Positions 1 to 8,463 of a DNA stretch of 64,000 nt are shown here, piece after piece. The notes below the pieces were generated by a model, which was not told where the DNA came from, made no database searches, and worked only from the letters and a program-made list of their open reading frames with translations. Each line of letters starts with the position of its first letter. Position 1 is the stretch's first letter. Made by a program: the position numbers and the translations under genes. The DNA comes from Oribacterium sp. WCC10. GTDB lineage: Bacteria; Bacillota; Clostridia; Lachnospirales; Lachnospiraceae. The stretch covers positions 1 to 64,000 of the forward strand of contig NZ_FOPH01000014.1 in the NCBI RefSeq assembly GCF_900113415.1, read 5' to 3'.

Positions 1-219
1 AAAGTGGCTCCGATACTGCTTCTTATATTGGCAGCTGCATCCGCACTTGGAATGGGCGGCGGGATATGGATGTTTTGTGAGGGAATTAAAACAATGAAAC
101 TACCATATGCCTCAGTAATTTCCGGAAAAGTGAAGATCATACTTTCTGTTATTATTTTTGCAGTATGTCTCCTGATATTTATCTTCTCAATGAGAGGATA
201 TGTTTCTATAAGGCTATGA
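1..219 (+). CDS. C-terminal part of a small membrane protein (5' partial)
   Basis: The reading frame is open from the first base of the window, so this is probably the end of a longer gene; the GTG at position 4 is only one possible start. Two hydrophobic stretches (about residues 3-25 and 43-62) look like membrane helices joined by a short basic loop. No family is recognised. It ends 53 bases before the next gene on the same strand. Confidence 0.45.
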   Translation, partial: KVAPILLLILAAASALGMGGGIWMFCEGIKTMKLPYASVISGKVKIILSVIIFAVCLLIFIFSMRGYVSIRL

Positions 220-272
220 AAATAAGTTAAGGGATATAATTAAAATAGACAATCTTAATACGGAGATCAGCT

Positions 273-1091
273 ATGAACACTAAGCTAACTATAATCGTTG
301 ATAATACTTCAACAGGTTTGCTCAAAGGAGAATGGGGACTGTCCGTTCTTGTTGAATATAATGATAAAAAGATACTTGTAGATGCAGGAGCTTCTGACTT
401 ATTTTTGAAAAATATTCGGGGACTTGGAATCGAAGTAAAGGATATAGATTATGGTGTACTGAGCCATGCGCATTATGATCATGCAAATGGAATACCGGCC
501 TTTTTTGAAAACAATGATAAGGCAGGCTTTTATATCAGGGATAGTGTTGATGCGAATTGTTATGGGAAGAAATTCATTTTCAGAAAATACATAGGTATAC
601 CACGAAACCTATTATGTAATTACCGCGACAGAATCATAATGGTTTCAGGTGATTACAAGATAATGGATGGAGTGTATCTGATTCCTCATAAAACAAAGGG
701 GTTATCAGATATCGGGAAAAGAGAATCTATGTACAGGAAGACCTCAGCCGGGTGGATTCCCGATGACTTTTCCCATGAACAAAGCCTTGTTTTGGAAACA
801 GAGAAAGGACTTTTGATAATCAATTCCTGTTCACATTGAGGGGCAGCAAATATCATTACTGAGATCAGAGAGACATTTCCGGAGAAGCATGTATATGGTC
901 TTATAGGTGGATTCCACCTCTATAACAAATCAGATGAAGATATACATCTTGTCGGAAAAAAGATCAGAGATACAGGGATAGATTATGTCTGTACCGGGCA
1001 TTGTACTGAGAAACATGCCTATGAGATATTGAAAGAAGAACTTGGCGACAGACTTGAAAAGATGATGGTCGGACTGAAGAAGGAATTTTAA
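273..1091 (+). pseudogene. MBL-fold metallo-hydrolase interrupted by an in-frame TGA
   Basis: The first 188 codons encode an MBL-fold hydrolase with the zinc motif SHAHYDH (H65, H67, D69, H70) and the second-metal motif NSCSH at residues 184-188. The very next codon (837-839) is TGA. After it the same frame continues for 83 codons with the rest of the family, including IIGGFH-like (LIGGFHLY) and TGHCT motifs, and stops at TAA 1089-1091. The whole protein would be about 272 aa, the normal length. The expected residue after CSH is small (often Gly or Ala), and TGA is one base from GGA, so a nonsense mutation is the simplest reading. Selenocysteine insertion is an alternative: no convincing SECIS hairpin was seen directly after the TGA, and no sel genes lie in the window. 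The substrate is unknown. Confidence 0.75.
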
Positions 1092-1092
1092 T

Positions 1093-1227
1093 ATGACGTA
1101 TCCAGAAGATAGAAAGGGTGCTGTATTAAAACAAGGATTTCCACTAGATGTAATAAGCATCATAGGGGAAATCCTCATTATTTTTAATAGTGATCTCCTG
1201 CTTTTAGATAATGGTAAAAATGATTAG
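1093..1227 (+). CDS. 44-aa open reading frame of unknown function
   Basis: A short frame starting with ATG one base after the MBL gene stop and ending in TAG. The product is rich in Ile/Leu in its second half. It may be a real small protein co-transcribed with the MBL gene or the remnant of the N-terminus of a longer one. It abuts the convergent reductase gene (one base apart). No family is recognised. Confidence 0.25.
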   Translation: MTYPEDRKGAVLKQGFPLDVISIIGEILIIFNSDLLLLDNGKND

Positions 1228-1228
1228 G

Positions 1229-3256
1229 TCAGTTTATTTGTGACAGTGCACTCTTTACGGCCTCACGAATTGCTTTAGATGTTACTGTTGCACCGCTGAC
1301 ACTGTCAATTGCATCAATTTCTTCAGGTGTTGAGAGTCCCACGAACTTATCAGGAAGCTGTTCTATGGCTTTTGAACCGATACCAGGGGTCTCGTTAGCC
1401 TTTATTATGTCAACTTTATCAATTGTTTTATCATCAGCTATCGTGACTTTAACAGTGACTTCTCCATCCATTCCCTGTGCTGTTCCCACATATTCATTAT
1501 TTGACAGTTCAACTTCCGTTTCTTTGGATCCATTTAAATCTGTGTCTTCACCAAGATGTTTTGGGGTAGATTCAACCTTGGTTTTCGGAATATAGTTTTC
1601 TATAACATCTTTCTTTCCGGCAGCTGCATTTGTACCGGCAATGTTTCCAAAAATGAAACACTCTGCAACATTTGTTCCGCCTTGATACATGCAAGCAGTT
1701 ATGCCGCCCATCTCGCCTGCACTATACAGATGTGGAATCGGATTGCCCGTAGTGTCGAGGATCTGTGCATTCTCATTTCTCTTTGGGCCACCCTGAGTAT
1801 TTAATATTTCACTCTTCATTGGCACAGCATAATATGCCTTCCCATCGAACGCCCGCATATATTCTTTTTCACGATCATGTCTCATATCACGTCCGTTATC
1901 GGCAAAGTAATTATAATCTTCGATAGTCTGTGTCAGCTTATCAGCGTCGCATCCGGTCTTTTCAGCGAGTTCCTTTATTGATGTAGCTTTCAATATTGTA
2001 TTTTTATAATCATCATTGAACGAACCGGCTTTATCTATCAAATCAGACTGTGTTTGATCGTATATCCACCATATTTTATTAGGGAACTTGGGATTTTCCC
2101 ACAAACCGTTTTCATATACATGTCCATGTCGTGGAGTCTCCGATTCATTTATAAATCGCTGACCATCATCGCCCACAAGTATCACACCACCTGTATTAAG
2201 TTCATTTTGTGCAAGTACAGCAATGTTTATGGCATTCATTCCATCCGGCACATTATAAGTGAGTCCTCCAAGACCGAAACCACCTTCATAACAACTCATA
2301 TGCCATAGGTCTGCACCTACATCCTGACACATTTTTATACCATCACCTGTATTATACAAACCACCAATAGGAGCGTAATTAATGATGCCAAGATACTGTT
2401 GAACCATATCTTTGTTGTCTTCGAAGCCGCCGGTTGCTACAACGACTCCACCTAGTGCCCGAACAAGAATCTCATTATCACCACGTTTTACTTTTACACC
2501 AAGAATCATCTTGGATGCCGGATCCTGAACAAGCTCCAAGGCAGGGCTCTCATACCAGACATCAATGTTTGATTTACGTTCAATGACAGCATTTTTTACT
2601 GTCTGGTAAAGAAAGCCGTCAGACACTCCGGTATGAGTTGAACATAATGCTACTTTATTACTTCCATCGAATTCAGGGTATTCAGGACTCATTTTGGCCA
2701 GTATTCCCCAAGTTGAAGGATCGCTGAGATCATGAAAATCCGAATCGTCCCCATTGAAAAAATTATCCCTTAACATTTCCCATGTTCCGCTGACACCTGT
2801 TGTTAATGTATCAAGCATGGCTTCGGGAAGTTCCCTTCCGGCTGCAAGAGATCTATAGTAATCTAATGCAGCCTGCTTATCACCATGTGCATAAGCAAAC
2901 ATTTGACCACATACTTTTGAATTACCACCAGCCTGTGATTCCGGCATTTTTTCCACAATTACGACAGAAGCTCCTTCATTTGCAGCTGATATGGCAGCAT
3001 TCATACCTGCAAAACCCATACCTAGAACTACAACATCATATTCTGCATCCCATTTAAATGTTTCGGCGATTGTATATTCGTCTTTTTTTGCACCATCATT
3101 TTTTATATCATTTGAAGTGCTTTCATCTGGGTTGTTATCAGGAGCCGTAGTTGCTTCAGGAACATCAGGAGCTGAACAACCTGTAGCATAAAGTGCTACT
3201 GTGGCAGCACCTGCAAATGTGCCGCGTAGGAATTCTCGTCGTGATAATTTTTTCAT
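1229..3256 (-). CDS. Tat-exported FMN-binding flavocytochrome c-type reductase (fumarate/urocanate reductase-like)
   Basis: The 675-aa protein starts MKKLSRREFLRG, a twin-arginine signal, followed by ATGC, a plausible lipobox, so it is probably a surface lipoprotein. An FAD-binding Rossmann motif (VVVLGMGFAGMNAA) opens a fumarate reductase/succinate dehydrogenase flavoprotein domain that spans most of the protein. The C-terminal 80 residues form an FMN-binding domain with DSVSGATVTS, where the Thr of SGAT is the usual site of covalent FMN attachment by ApbE. Known relatives use extracellular organic electron acceptors (fumarate, urocanate, methacrylate, cinnamate-like acids); the substrate here cannot be told. 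A longer frame runs to 3319, but the GGGGG ribosome site sits just before 3256 and the Tat signal begins there. It is divergent from the AraC regulator at 3402. Confidence 0.88.
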   Translation of the reverse strand: MKKLSRREFLRGTFAGAATVALYATGCSAPDVPEATTAPDNNPDESTSNDIKNDGAKKDEYTIAETFKWDAEYDVVVLGMGFAGMNAAISAANEGASVVIVEKMPESQAGGNSKVCGQMFAYAHGDKQAALDYYRSLAAGRELPEAMLDTLTTGVSGTWEMLRDNFFNGDDSDFHDLSDPSTWGILAKMSPEYPEFDGSNKVALCSTHTGVSDGFLYQTVKNAVIERKSNIDVWYESPALELVQDPASKMILGVKVKRGDNEILVRALGGVVVATGGFEDNKDMVQQYLGIINYAPIGGLYNTGDGIKMCQDVGADLWHMSCYEGGFGLGGLTYNVPDGMNAINIAVLAQNELNTGGVILVGDDGQRFINESETPRHGHVYENGLWENPKFPNKIWWIYDQTQSDLIDKAGSFNDDYKNTILKATSIKELAEKTGCDADKLTQTIEDYNYFADNGRDMRHDREKEYMRAFDGKAYYAVPMKSEILNTQGGPKRNENAQILDTTGNPIPHLYSAGEMGGITACMYQGGTNVAECFIFGNIAGTNAAAGKKDVIENYIPKTKVESTPKHLGEDTDLNGSKETEVELSNNEYVGTAQGMDGEVTVKVTIADDKTIDKVDIIKANETPGIGSKAIEQLPDKFVGLSTPEEIDAIDSVSGATVTSKAIREAVKSALSQIN

Positions 3257-3331
3257 TTTGTATCCCCCTCTCATCTGTAAGATTACATTTAAAATGTGAT
3301 TTTGTTCTGTTAAAATCATATCAAAGAGGTT

Positions 3332-3371
3332 ATTTTGGAATAAGGAAAATCTTTTATGCTTATCCCAAAAT
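3332..3371. promoter_or_regulatory. Inverted repeat between divergent reductase and AraC genes
   Basis: ATTTTGGAATAAG at 3332-3344 and CTTATCCCAAAAT at 3359-3371 form a 12-of-13 inverted repeat with a 14-bp gap, so the half-sites are centred about 27 bp apart. It lies in the 145-bp space shared by the two divergent genes and is the natural candidate for an operator of the AraC-type regulator. This is inference from position and symmetry. Confidence 0.5.
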
Positions 3372-3401
3372 ATTTTCCATCGATCAAGGGAGATAATTAA
3401 A

Positions 3402-4631
3402 ATGAGAAAGCTGCTTGCTGATGGTGAGAACAGATTAAGAAAAGTCGATACAGACTGGGTGAAAAATAATATGCTATTTAACTATATTCTGTATGATGAC
3501 AATTCTTTGCTCACAAAAAGCTTTGTAGATAATAATTCCATTGAAATCAATTTTGATCCTTCCAACTATTATCTGTGTATATCCGGAGCTAACAAGAAAT
3601 ATAATCTGATATATGATAAAACAAACTTTTCTATTCAGTTACATGCATATCACGAAGTAGAAAACCATATATATGATCTGATGGATAAGACACATTATAA
3701 AGGAAATCAATGTCTCCTTAAAATTGATAACAGCAAGCAGAGCGCAATTATTTTCACTCCGGAAAAATCAACTACATGTACACCGGAGAAACTTGCCGGG
3801 TTAATGTCTAAAACATATATCGAAGGGATTCCTCATCTTTCAAAATATTCTGTAACTTCATTAGTTGGACCTTTTCATAGTTTTGAAATGCTTAATATAG
3901 CATATCAGGAAGCCAGAAGACTGAATGATCTCTATTTTTTCAACTTAAGTGGAGCAGTAATCACACAGGATCTGATTGACAGGATATCTACAAACAATTC
4001 TGTCGGACAGCTCTTTGTAAATCTGCGCAGTTTAAGAAATTCCATGTGCACAGGTTCATCGGATGAAGCTTTAAAGCTTTGTGACTATATATTTGATAGT
4101 CTTCTTGCACCTTCATTTTCTATGGTTCATGTGAATTATGCCTATGTCTTTTTTGAAGATCTTTTTAACACGTTTGAATTGGTATACCAAGAGATACAGC
4201 CACTACAGTTTAATGATATAAATGATTTTTATCAGCTTAAGGACTTCCAGGCATATGTTAAGGCTAATATCAAACAGGTCATGACTGATCTGAAGAAAAC
4301 AAAACGATTCTCTGCCTATATTATGTTAACTATTGGATTTATCCGTGGAAATATAAACCAGGATCTGTCTCTATCACGCCTTGCCGGCTATGTATCTATA
4401 ACACCAGCGTCATTAAGTAACCAGTTTCATGCTGAAACAGGAGTTGCACTTACTGAGTTTATATCCAATGAACGAATTGAATTTGCAAAAAAGCTTTTAA
4501 GGAGCACAAGTGATACAACTGAGGTAATTAGTCAAAAATCCGGATTTGCTTCCGTTCAATATTTCAGAAAAGTTTTTAAGAGAATTACTGGGTCAACTCC
4601 CGGTGAGTATCGAAAAGGACTGTCGAACTAA
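3402..4631 (+). CDS. AraC-family transcriptional regulator
   Basis: A 409-aa protein whose last about 100 residues are a double helix-turn-helix AraC domain: NINQDLSLSRLAGYVSITPASLSNQF for the first helix-turn-helix and VISQKSGFASVQYFRKVFKRITGSTPGEYR for the second, the most conserved signature of the family. The first 300 residues do not match a cupin by eye and probably sense a ligand or protein partner. A GGGAG ribosome site precedes the ATG. Its divergence from the FMN-binding reductase suggests that it controls that gene in response to the reductase's substrate. Confidence 0.88.
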   Translation: MRKLLADGENRLRKVDTDWVKNNMLFNYILYDDNSLLTKSFVDNNSIEINFDPSNYYLCISGANKKYNLIYDKTNFSIQLHAYHEVENHIYDLMDKTHYKGNQCLLKIDNSKQSAIIFTPEKSTTCTPEKLAGLMSKTYIEGIPHLSKYSVTSLVGPFHSFEMLNIAYQEARRLNDLYFFNLSGAVITQDLIDRISTNNSVGQLFVNLRSLRNSMCTGSSDEALKLCDYIFDSLLAPSFSMVHVNYAYVFFEDLFNTFELVYQEIQPLQFNDINDFYQLKDFQAYVKANIKQVMTDLKKTKRFSAYIMLTIGFIRGNINQDLSLSRLAGYVSITPASLSNQFHAETGVALTEFISNERIEFAKKLLRSTSDTTEVISQKSGFASVQYFRKVFKRITGSTPGEYRKGLSN

Positions 4632-4651
4632 AAGGATAGTCCTTTGTTTTT
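4613..4651 (+). terminator. Intrinsic terminator of the AraC gene
   Basis: AAAGGACT (4614-4621) pairs with AGTCCTTT (4638-4645) and is followed by GTTTTT. The left arm lies inside the last codons of the AraC gene. Confidence 0.6.
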
Positions 4652-4835
4652 AATTATGGAACATACGCATAAAGATAATATTCGATGATATTGTGGCAAT
4701 TATATCCATGCAGAAATATGAATTGTATGGATCCTAGCTTTATAAATACATTGATTTTTGATAATGAGCGTTTTATCATAGTTTAATAGTTGCGCACAAT
4801 CAAATGAGGCTAAATATATAATCAGGAGGGATCAA

Positions 4836-5369
4836 ATGAAGGAAAAGGTAAATGTTAGTGACTATGCAAATTTGATCATAAAAGCTTTACCTAAGGGGAT
4901 ATTGCTTAATACCAATGCAGATAAGTTTAATTCTATGGTCATAGGATGGGGACATCTTGGGACATTATGGGGAAAAACCACATTTCATGTATATGTAAGA
5001 CAGGGACGCTTTACAAAAGGTCAGCTGGATAAAGCTGGGGAATTTAGTATAAGCATTCCTCTGGATAATCCTGATCCTTCGATTAATAAAATCTGTGGAT
5101 GGGAGTCTGGATTTAATATAGACAAGGTAAAAGAAGCTGGACTTGAACTGGAAGATGCTGAAGTAATAAAGACTCCGAGTGTTAAGCAGTATCCTTTTAC
5201 AATTGAGTGCAAGGTACTTTATTCCCAGGATCAAGATCTTGAAAGGATTCCTGAGGACATTAGGAAGAGGAGTTATCCAGAGGACGTTCCCGGATCTTAT
5301 CCAATGGCAAATAAGGATTTCCATACCATGTATGTCGGAGAGATAGTTGATGCATATATCATAAGATAA
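4836..5369 (+). CDS. Flavin reductase family protein (FMN-binding split barrel)
   Basis: A 177-aa protein of the flavin reductase-like, FMN-binding split-barrel family: the opening run MVIGWGHLGTLWGKTTFHVYVRQGRFT (residues about 34-60) and the EFSISIPL strand match the FMN-phosphate binding part of small NAD(P)H:flavin oxidoreductases. An AGGAGGG ribosome site precedes the ATG. It probably reduces free or bound flavin; a role in feeding reduced flavin to the upstream FMN/FAD reductase is possible but only suggested by proximity. Confidence 0.8.
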   Translation: MKEKVNVSDYANLIIKALPKGILLNTNADKFNSMVIGWGHLGTLWGKTTFHVYVRQGRFTKGQLDKAGEFSISIPLDNPDPSINKICGWESGFNIDKVKEAGLELEDAEVIKTPSVKQYPFTIECKVLYSQDQDLERIPEDIRKRSYPEDVPGSYPMANKDFHTMYVGEIVDAYIIR

Positions 5370-5504
5370 AGTAAGAGGTAGTTACATTAACATGCCATAT
5401 TAGTTGTATAAGAAATAATATGAATGATAACGTATATGTTTCTTTGAAGACGCTTTCTTAATAAAATAAATTCATATGTCAATAGATATATCATTCAATT
5501 TTAT

Positions 5505-5538
5505 GACCTGCTCAAAATTTTGGGCAGGTCTTTCTTTT
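5505..5538 (+). terminator. Intrinsic terminator
   Basis: GACCTGC (5505-5511) and GCAGGTC (5524-5530) form a stem followed by TTTCTTTT. It ends the flavin reductase unit. The rest of 5370-5640 shows only a small hairpin, GTTCTG/CAGAAC (5547-5564), upstream of the next gene. Confidence 0.75.
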
Positions 5539-5640
5539 ACAGATTTGTTCTGTTGAAACAGAACATTAGTTCTGATATTATTAATTCAGGAATTGGAAGT
5601 AAGCAGATTCCTTTAGAAAGGTTTTAAGCTAAACAGTTAA

Positions 5641-5784
5641 ATGGTCAGAAAAAGCTTCTGCAGAATGTGGCGAGTGGCTTCGCTAAACGGAAAAACATCT
5701 GTGGAAACTCTTTATCGGTTTCTTTCCCTTTGCCGATTAAGAGAGATTGAAAAATATTATAGGCTTTTTCAGGAGGCATTGTGA
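5641..5784 (+). CDS. 47-aa basic small protein of a mobile element
   Basis: This short frame begins with ATG and ends with TGA directly against the ATG of the next gene (TGAATG), which implies translational coupling. The product is Arg/Lys-rich (MVRKSFCRMWRVASLNGK...). The tail of this frame carries the AGGAGG ribosome site of the downstream gene. No family is recognised; it could be a leader for translation of the zinc-ribbon gene. Confidence 0.4.
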   Translation: MVRKSFCRMWRVASLNGKTSVETLYRFLSLCRLREIEKYYRLFQEAL

Positions 5785-6096
5785 ATGAGTAGGAAGTTGG
5801 ACAGAAGAGAGAGGTTTGTTGCGTCTTGTAACTATTGTGGGACATTTCTCCAGGAGACACAGGGTAATTGTAAATGCAATGTGGTATGTTCCGGGTGTGG
5901 GAGGAACATGGCTGTTGTGGTCAGAAAGGGAAAGGTAACGGTCTTTGAAGAGAGGCACGATGACGATCCTGTATATATGGACAGAATTCGTATGATTAGT
6001 TATGTAGCCGGATTGAAGAGACTTGAGAATGAACACAGCAAAATGGTTGCAGAATCAGGAAAACTTTATGAGATGAGTGTTCCGAATAAGATCTGA
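5785..6096 (+). CDS. 103-aa zinc-ribbon small protein
   Basis: Four cysteines in two pairs (SCNYCG at about residues 14-19 and VCSGCGRN at about 35-42), with two more cysteines in GNCKCN between, indicate a small zinc ribbon. The rest is a charged helical tail. It has a strong AGGAGG site overlapping the end of the 47-aa gene. Such small zinc-ribbon proteins are common in Lachnospiraceae integrative elements, but no exact function can be given. Confidence 0.6.
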   Translation: MSRKLDRRERFVASCNYCGTFLQETQGNCKCNVVCSGCGRNMAVVVRKGKVTVFEERHDDDPVYMDRIRMISYVAGLKRLENEHSKMVAESGKLYEMSVPNKI

Positions 6097-6112
6097 TAAA
6101 AATAGAAAATTG

Positions 6113-6335
6113 AATATAGTGAGATCCCTGCGTACAGACTGCTATACCGGTCATCTAGGTTTTGTCCTGATAAAACCGTAGCCCGAGGGGGGCGCGGTAC
6201 AGAGCCTCAGATGTTAAATGAGTTACGGATAAGTAGCACGCGGATGGTCAATAGTTTGCCGAGAGCTGAACTATACGGTAATGATGCGATGTAAAATCCT
6301 ATCGTTTGGATTATTACATAGATGCAACTACTTAA
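6113..6335 (+). other. GC-rich, hairpin-rich non-coding stretch
   Basis: No convincing gene is present in 6097-6534. This part contains several short stems: GGTTTT/AAAACC (around 6160-6180), GCCC/GGGC in the segment near 6180-6200, and a 10-bp stem ATGTAAAATCC with GGATTATTACAT (near 6290-6320). It is GC-richer than its surroundings and leads into the strong hairpin at 6342. It may be part of one larger structured RNA or the 5' leader of the XRE gene. No named RNA family is recognised. Confidence 0.25.
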
Positions 6336-6341
6336 TAATGT

Positions 6342-6441
6342 AAAGAGGAGCCTGCAAAACGAAGCTGGTCATCAGAATACTGTGTGAAAACACAGATATG
6401 TTCTGTATGTGACTGGGTGTATGTTTTGCAGGGTTCTCTTT
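6342..6441 (+). ncRNA. Candidate structured RNA (100 nt, GAAA tetraloop)
   Basis: Nested pairing is clear by eye: an outer 19-nt stem, 6342-6360 with 6423-6441 (17 Watson-Crick pairs, one G-U, one mismatch); then GTCA 6368-6371 with TGAC 6410-6413; then CAGAA 6373-6377 with TTCTG 6401-6405; and a perfect 6-bp stem CTGTGT/ACACAG (6380-6395) closed by a GAAA tetraloop. No clear U-run follows, so it does not look like a simple terminator. It lies about 95 bases upstream of the XRE gene start. It could be a small RNA, an attenuator or a recombination hairpin. Confidence 0.4.
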
Positions 6442-6534
6442 ATTAACCATTTGGAGCTTATAGACTGCAGTTGTTAGCTTATGCGCTTTTTCGGATCGGC
6501 TTCCGTTTTGGAAGGCACCGGAAAGGTGCGAAAG

Positions 6535-6903
6535 ATGAAAAAGAACCATGGAATTGACACAACAACTGTAGGAGGAAGAATCAAGTATTGGAGATGGTAC
6601 GCAGGGATTAATCAGGAAGAGCTTGCAGAAAAGATGTTTACATCAAAGCAAATGATATCAGCTTACGAGACAAATAAGGTAGATGTCAAAGCCTCTGTAT
6701 TGATTGAAATAGCCGATGTACTTGGTATAGAAGTAGGGTGGTTATTTGCAGATCAGTTTGATAAAAAAGTAAATGAAAATGGAAAATATGATACAGAAGA
6801 ATTACTGACAATGTATGATCTTCTTCCTAAGGAGATGCAGAAAGTTGCTATCGAACAGATGAAGTCACTTCTATCGTACTGTGAAAGAACCGCTGTCAGA
6901 TGA
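6535..6903 (+). CDS. XRE-family helix-turn-helix regulator
   Basis: A 122-aa protein with an N-terminal XRE DNA-binding domain (GGRIKYWRWYAGINQEELAEKMFTSKQMISAYETN, residues about 14-48) followed by the segment LGIEVGWLFADQF, which is shared word for word with the paralogue at 11443, and a short C-terminal helical tail. The longer frame starts at 6481, but a GGAAAGGTG site lies just before the ATG at 6535. It probably regulates the mobile element or its own promoter. Confidence 0.75.
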   Translation: MKKNHGIDTTTVGGRIKYWRWYAGINQEELAEKMFTSKQMISAYETNKVDVKASVLIEIADVLGIEVGWLFADQFDKKVNENGKYDTEELLTMYDLLPKEMQKVAIEQMKSLLSYCERTAVR

Positions 6904-6923
6904 GAAAAATTAATCATACATTA

Positions 6924-7017
6924 CACATACACACATTGTTCTAATACAAAATGTAGTGTGTATGTGATAATGCCATTTGACATTCACACATTCTTTTGGT
7001 TAAAATGAATGTGTGAA
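6924..7017 (+). promoter_or_regulatory. abiE promoter with two inverted-repeat operators
   Basis: A promoter TTGACA (6977-6982), 18 bp, TAAAAT (7001-7006) precedes the AbiE pair. One inverted repeat, CACATACACACATT (6924-6937) with AATGTAGTGTGTATGTG (6950-6966), lies upstream of the -35 box. A second, perfect 11-bp repeat, TTCACACATTC (6983-6993) with GAATGTGTGAA (7007-7017), covers the spacer, -10 and start region. Paired inverted repeats bound by AbiEi are the known autoregulation scheme of AbiE systems, so this arrangement supports the gene calls. Confidence 0.7.
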
Positions 7018-7030
7018 AGGTGGTGGCTGT

Positions 7031-7618
7031 ATGGCGTCGATAATAAGAAACATGATAAATGAATCTTCAAACGGTCTGATAAGAGTGTCTGATATTGAGT
7101 CTTCAGGCGGAGACAGGCATGATATAAAAAAATATGTTGAGGATAATTCTATCGTAAGGGTTGGGCGGGGATTATACCAGATAGCAGATCAGTGGGAAGA
7201 TGAGCTTTATATATTGAGCCTCAAGTATTCAAGAGGAATCATTTCTCATGAAACTGCGTTATACATCCATGGGTTCACAGACAGAACTCCGTCCATATAC
7301 ACTCTGACATTTCCACGAGGATATAACGCACCATCACTAAAGAACGAGAATGTTCAGATAAAAAGAGTTAAAAAAGAGAACTATGATCTGGGTATCATAG
7401 ATGGAAAATCATTTTATGGTAATCCTGTGAGGCTTTACAATATTGAAAGGACATTGTGCGATATCGTAAGAGGAGAAGGAAGTGATATTCAAATCGTTCT
7501 CGATGCTATGAAACGATATGCAAAATATGAGAATAAAAATATAAATATACTTTTTGAATATGCAGAGCAGTTACACGTAAAAAAGAAGATATTACGTTAT
7601 ATGGAGATATTGTTATGA
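7031..7618 (+). CDS. abiEi: AbiEi antitoxin (type IV toxin-antitoxin)
   Basis: A 195-aa protein with an N-terminal winged helix (residues about 1-55: IIRNMINESSNGLIRVSDI ... GRGLYQIADQ) and the AbiEi hallmark SRGIISHETALYIHGFTDRTP, FPRGYNAPSL and YNIERTLCDIVRG. Family members repress their own operon and neutralise AbiEii. The frame is open from 7013 (GTG), but AGGTGGTGG precedes ATG 7031, which is taken as the start. It overlaps the toxin gene by 4 bases (ATGA). Such pairs give abortive phage resistance and stabilise mobile elements. Confidence 0.88.
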   Translation: MASIIRNMINESSNGLIRVSDIESSGGDRHDIKKYVEDNSIVRVGRGLYQIADQWEDELYILSLKYSRGIISHETALYIHGFTDRTPSIYTLTFPRGYNAPSLKNENVQIKRVKKENYDLGIIDGKSFYGNPVRLYNIERTLCDIVRGEGSDIQIVLDAMKRYAKYENKNINILFEYAEQLHVKKKILRYMEILL

Positions 7619-8463
7619 AAACAGCTAATGCGATGCAGCTTAAGGCACTTATAAAGAAGAAGTCAAAGGAACTGAATGTGGCTCCACAGCTCGTCCTTCA
7701 AAATTATATGTTGGAGAGACTGCTTGAAAGAATCAGCAGATCAGAATATTCCGACAAGTTCATCATAAAGGGAGGCTTTTTACTGTCTTCTATCGTAGGA
7801 CTGTCAACGCGTGCCACCATGGATCTTGATACTACTATTAAAGGTTTTACGTTAACCAAAGAGAATCTAAGTAATATCATTACGGATATATGTGATGTTG
7901 AAGCAGAAGATGATGTGAAATTTGAACTGCTAAAACTTGATGATATCCGTGAAACGGATGACTATCCGGGATTAAGAGTGTTCTTGGATGCAAATTATCC
8001 TCCAATGAAGGTGCCTCTGACAATAGATGTTACAACGGGAGATAAGATAACCCCGAAGGAAATTGATTATTGTTACACATCTATGTTTGATGATACAAAG
8101 ATAAATATACTGGCTTATACCATAGAGACTGTATTGGCTGAAAAGCTTGAGACGGTTCTGGCAAGAGGAATAGCAAATACAAGGCCAAGAGATTACTATG
8201 ATATTTATGTTCTGTTAAGAACGAAGGAAAAGGACATAGATTATCCTGTTTTGAAACAGGCTTTGTTGGCTACCTGTAACAAGCGTGGATCAGCATATAT
8301 CATAGACAGTTATGAGACTATTATTGAAACATTGAACAAAAGCGCTGAGCTACAGGGACAATGGAAGAAATATCAGAAAGCCTACCTGTATGCAAAGGAT
8401 ATTGAGTATACAGATACCTGTAAGGCTGTATATGAAATAATGAATCGATTGAATAATTTATAA
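7615..8463 (+). CDS. abiEii: AbiEii nucleotidyltransferase toxin
   Basis: A 282-aa protein of the AbiEii/AbiGii nucleotidyltransferase family. The motif FIIKGGFLLSS (about residues 48-58) followed by RATMDLDTTIKGF (about 64-76) supplies the GG...S and D-x-D catalytic pattern of DNA polymerase beta-type transferases, and the later AEKLETVLARG...RPRDYYDIYVLL is the usual C-terminal family signature. Known relatives transfer nucleotides to tRNA or other targets and block growth when not neutralised. Its start overlaps the antitoxin stop, and a terminator follows at 8537. Confidence 0.9.
   Translation: MKTANAMQLKALIKKKSKELNVAPQLVLQNYMLERLLERISRSEYSDKFIIKGGFLLSSIVGLSTRATMDLDTTIKGFTLTKENLSNIITDICDVEAEDDVKFELLKLDDIRETDDYPGLRVFLDANYPPMKVPLTIDVTTGDKITPKEIDYCYTSMFDDTKINILAYTIETVLAEKLETVLARGIANTRPRDYYDIYVLLRTKEKDIDYPVLKQALLATCNKRGSAYIIDSYETIIETLNKSAELQGQWKKYQKAYLYAKDIEYTDTCKAVYEIMNRLNNL

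Noticed and set aside
837-900. SECIS element after the TGA of the MBL gene
   Set aside because: Only a very short CTGA/TCAG palindrome and weak stems were found; nothing like a stable apical-loop SECIS at the usual distance.
6113-6441. Group II intron or riboswitch
   Set aside because: No domain V-like hairpin, no intron-encoded reverse transcriptase, and no known riboswitch core was recognised.
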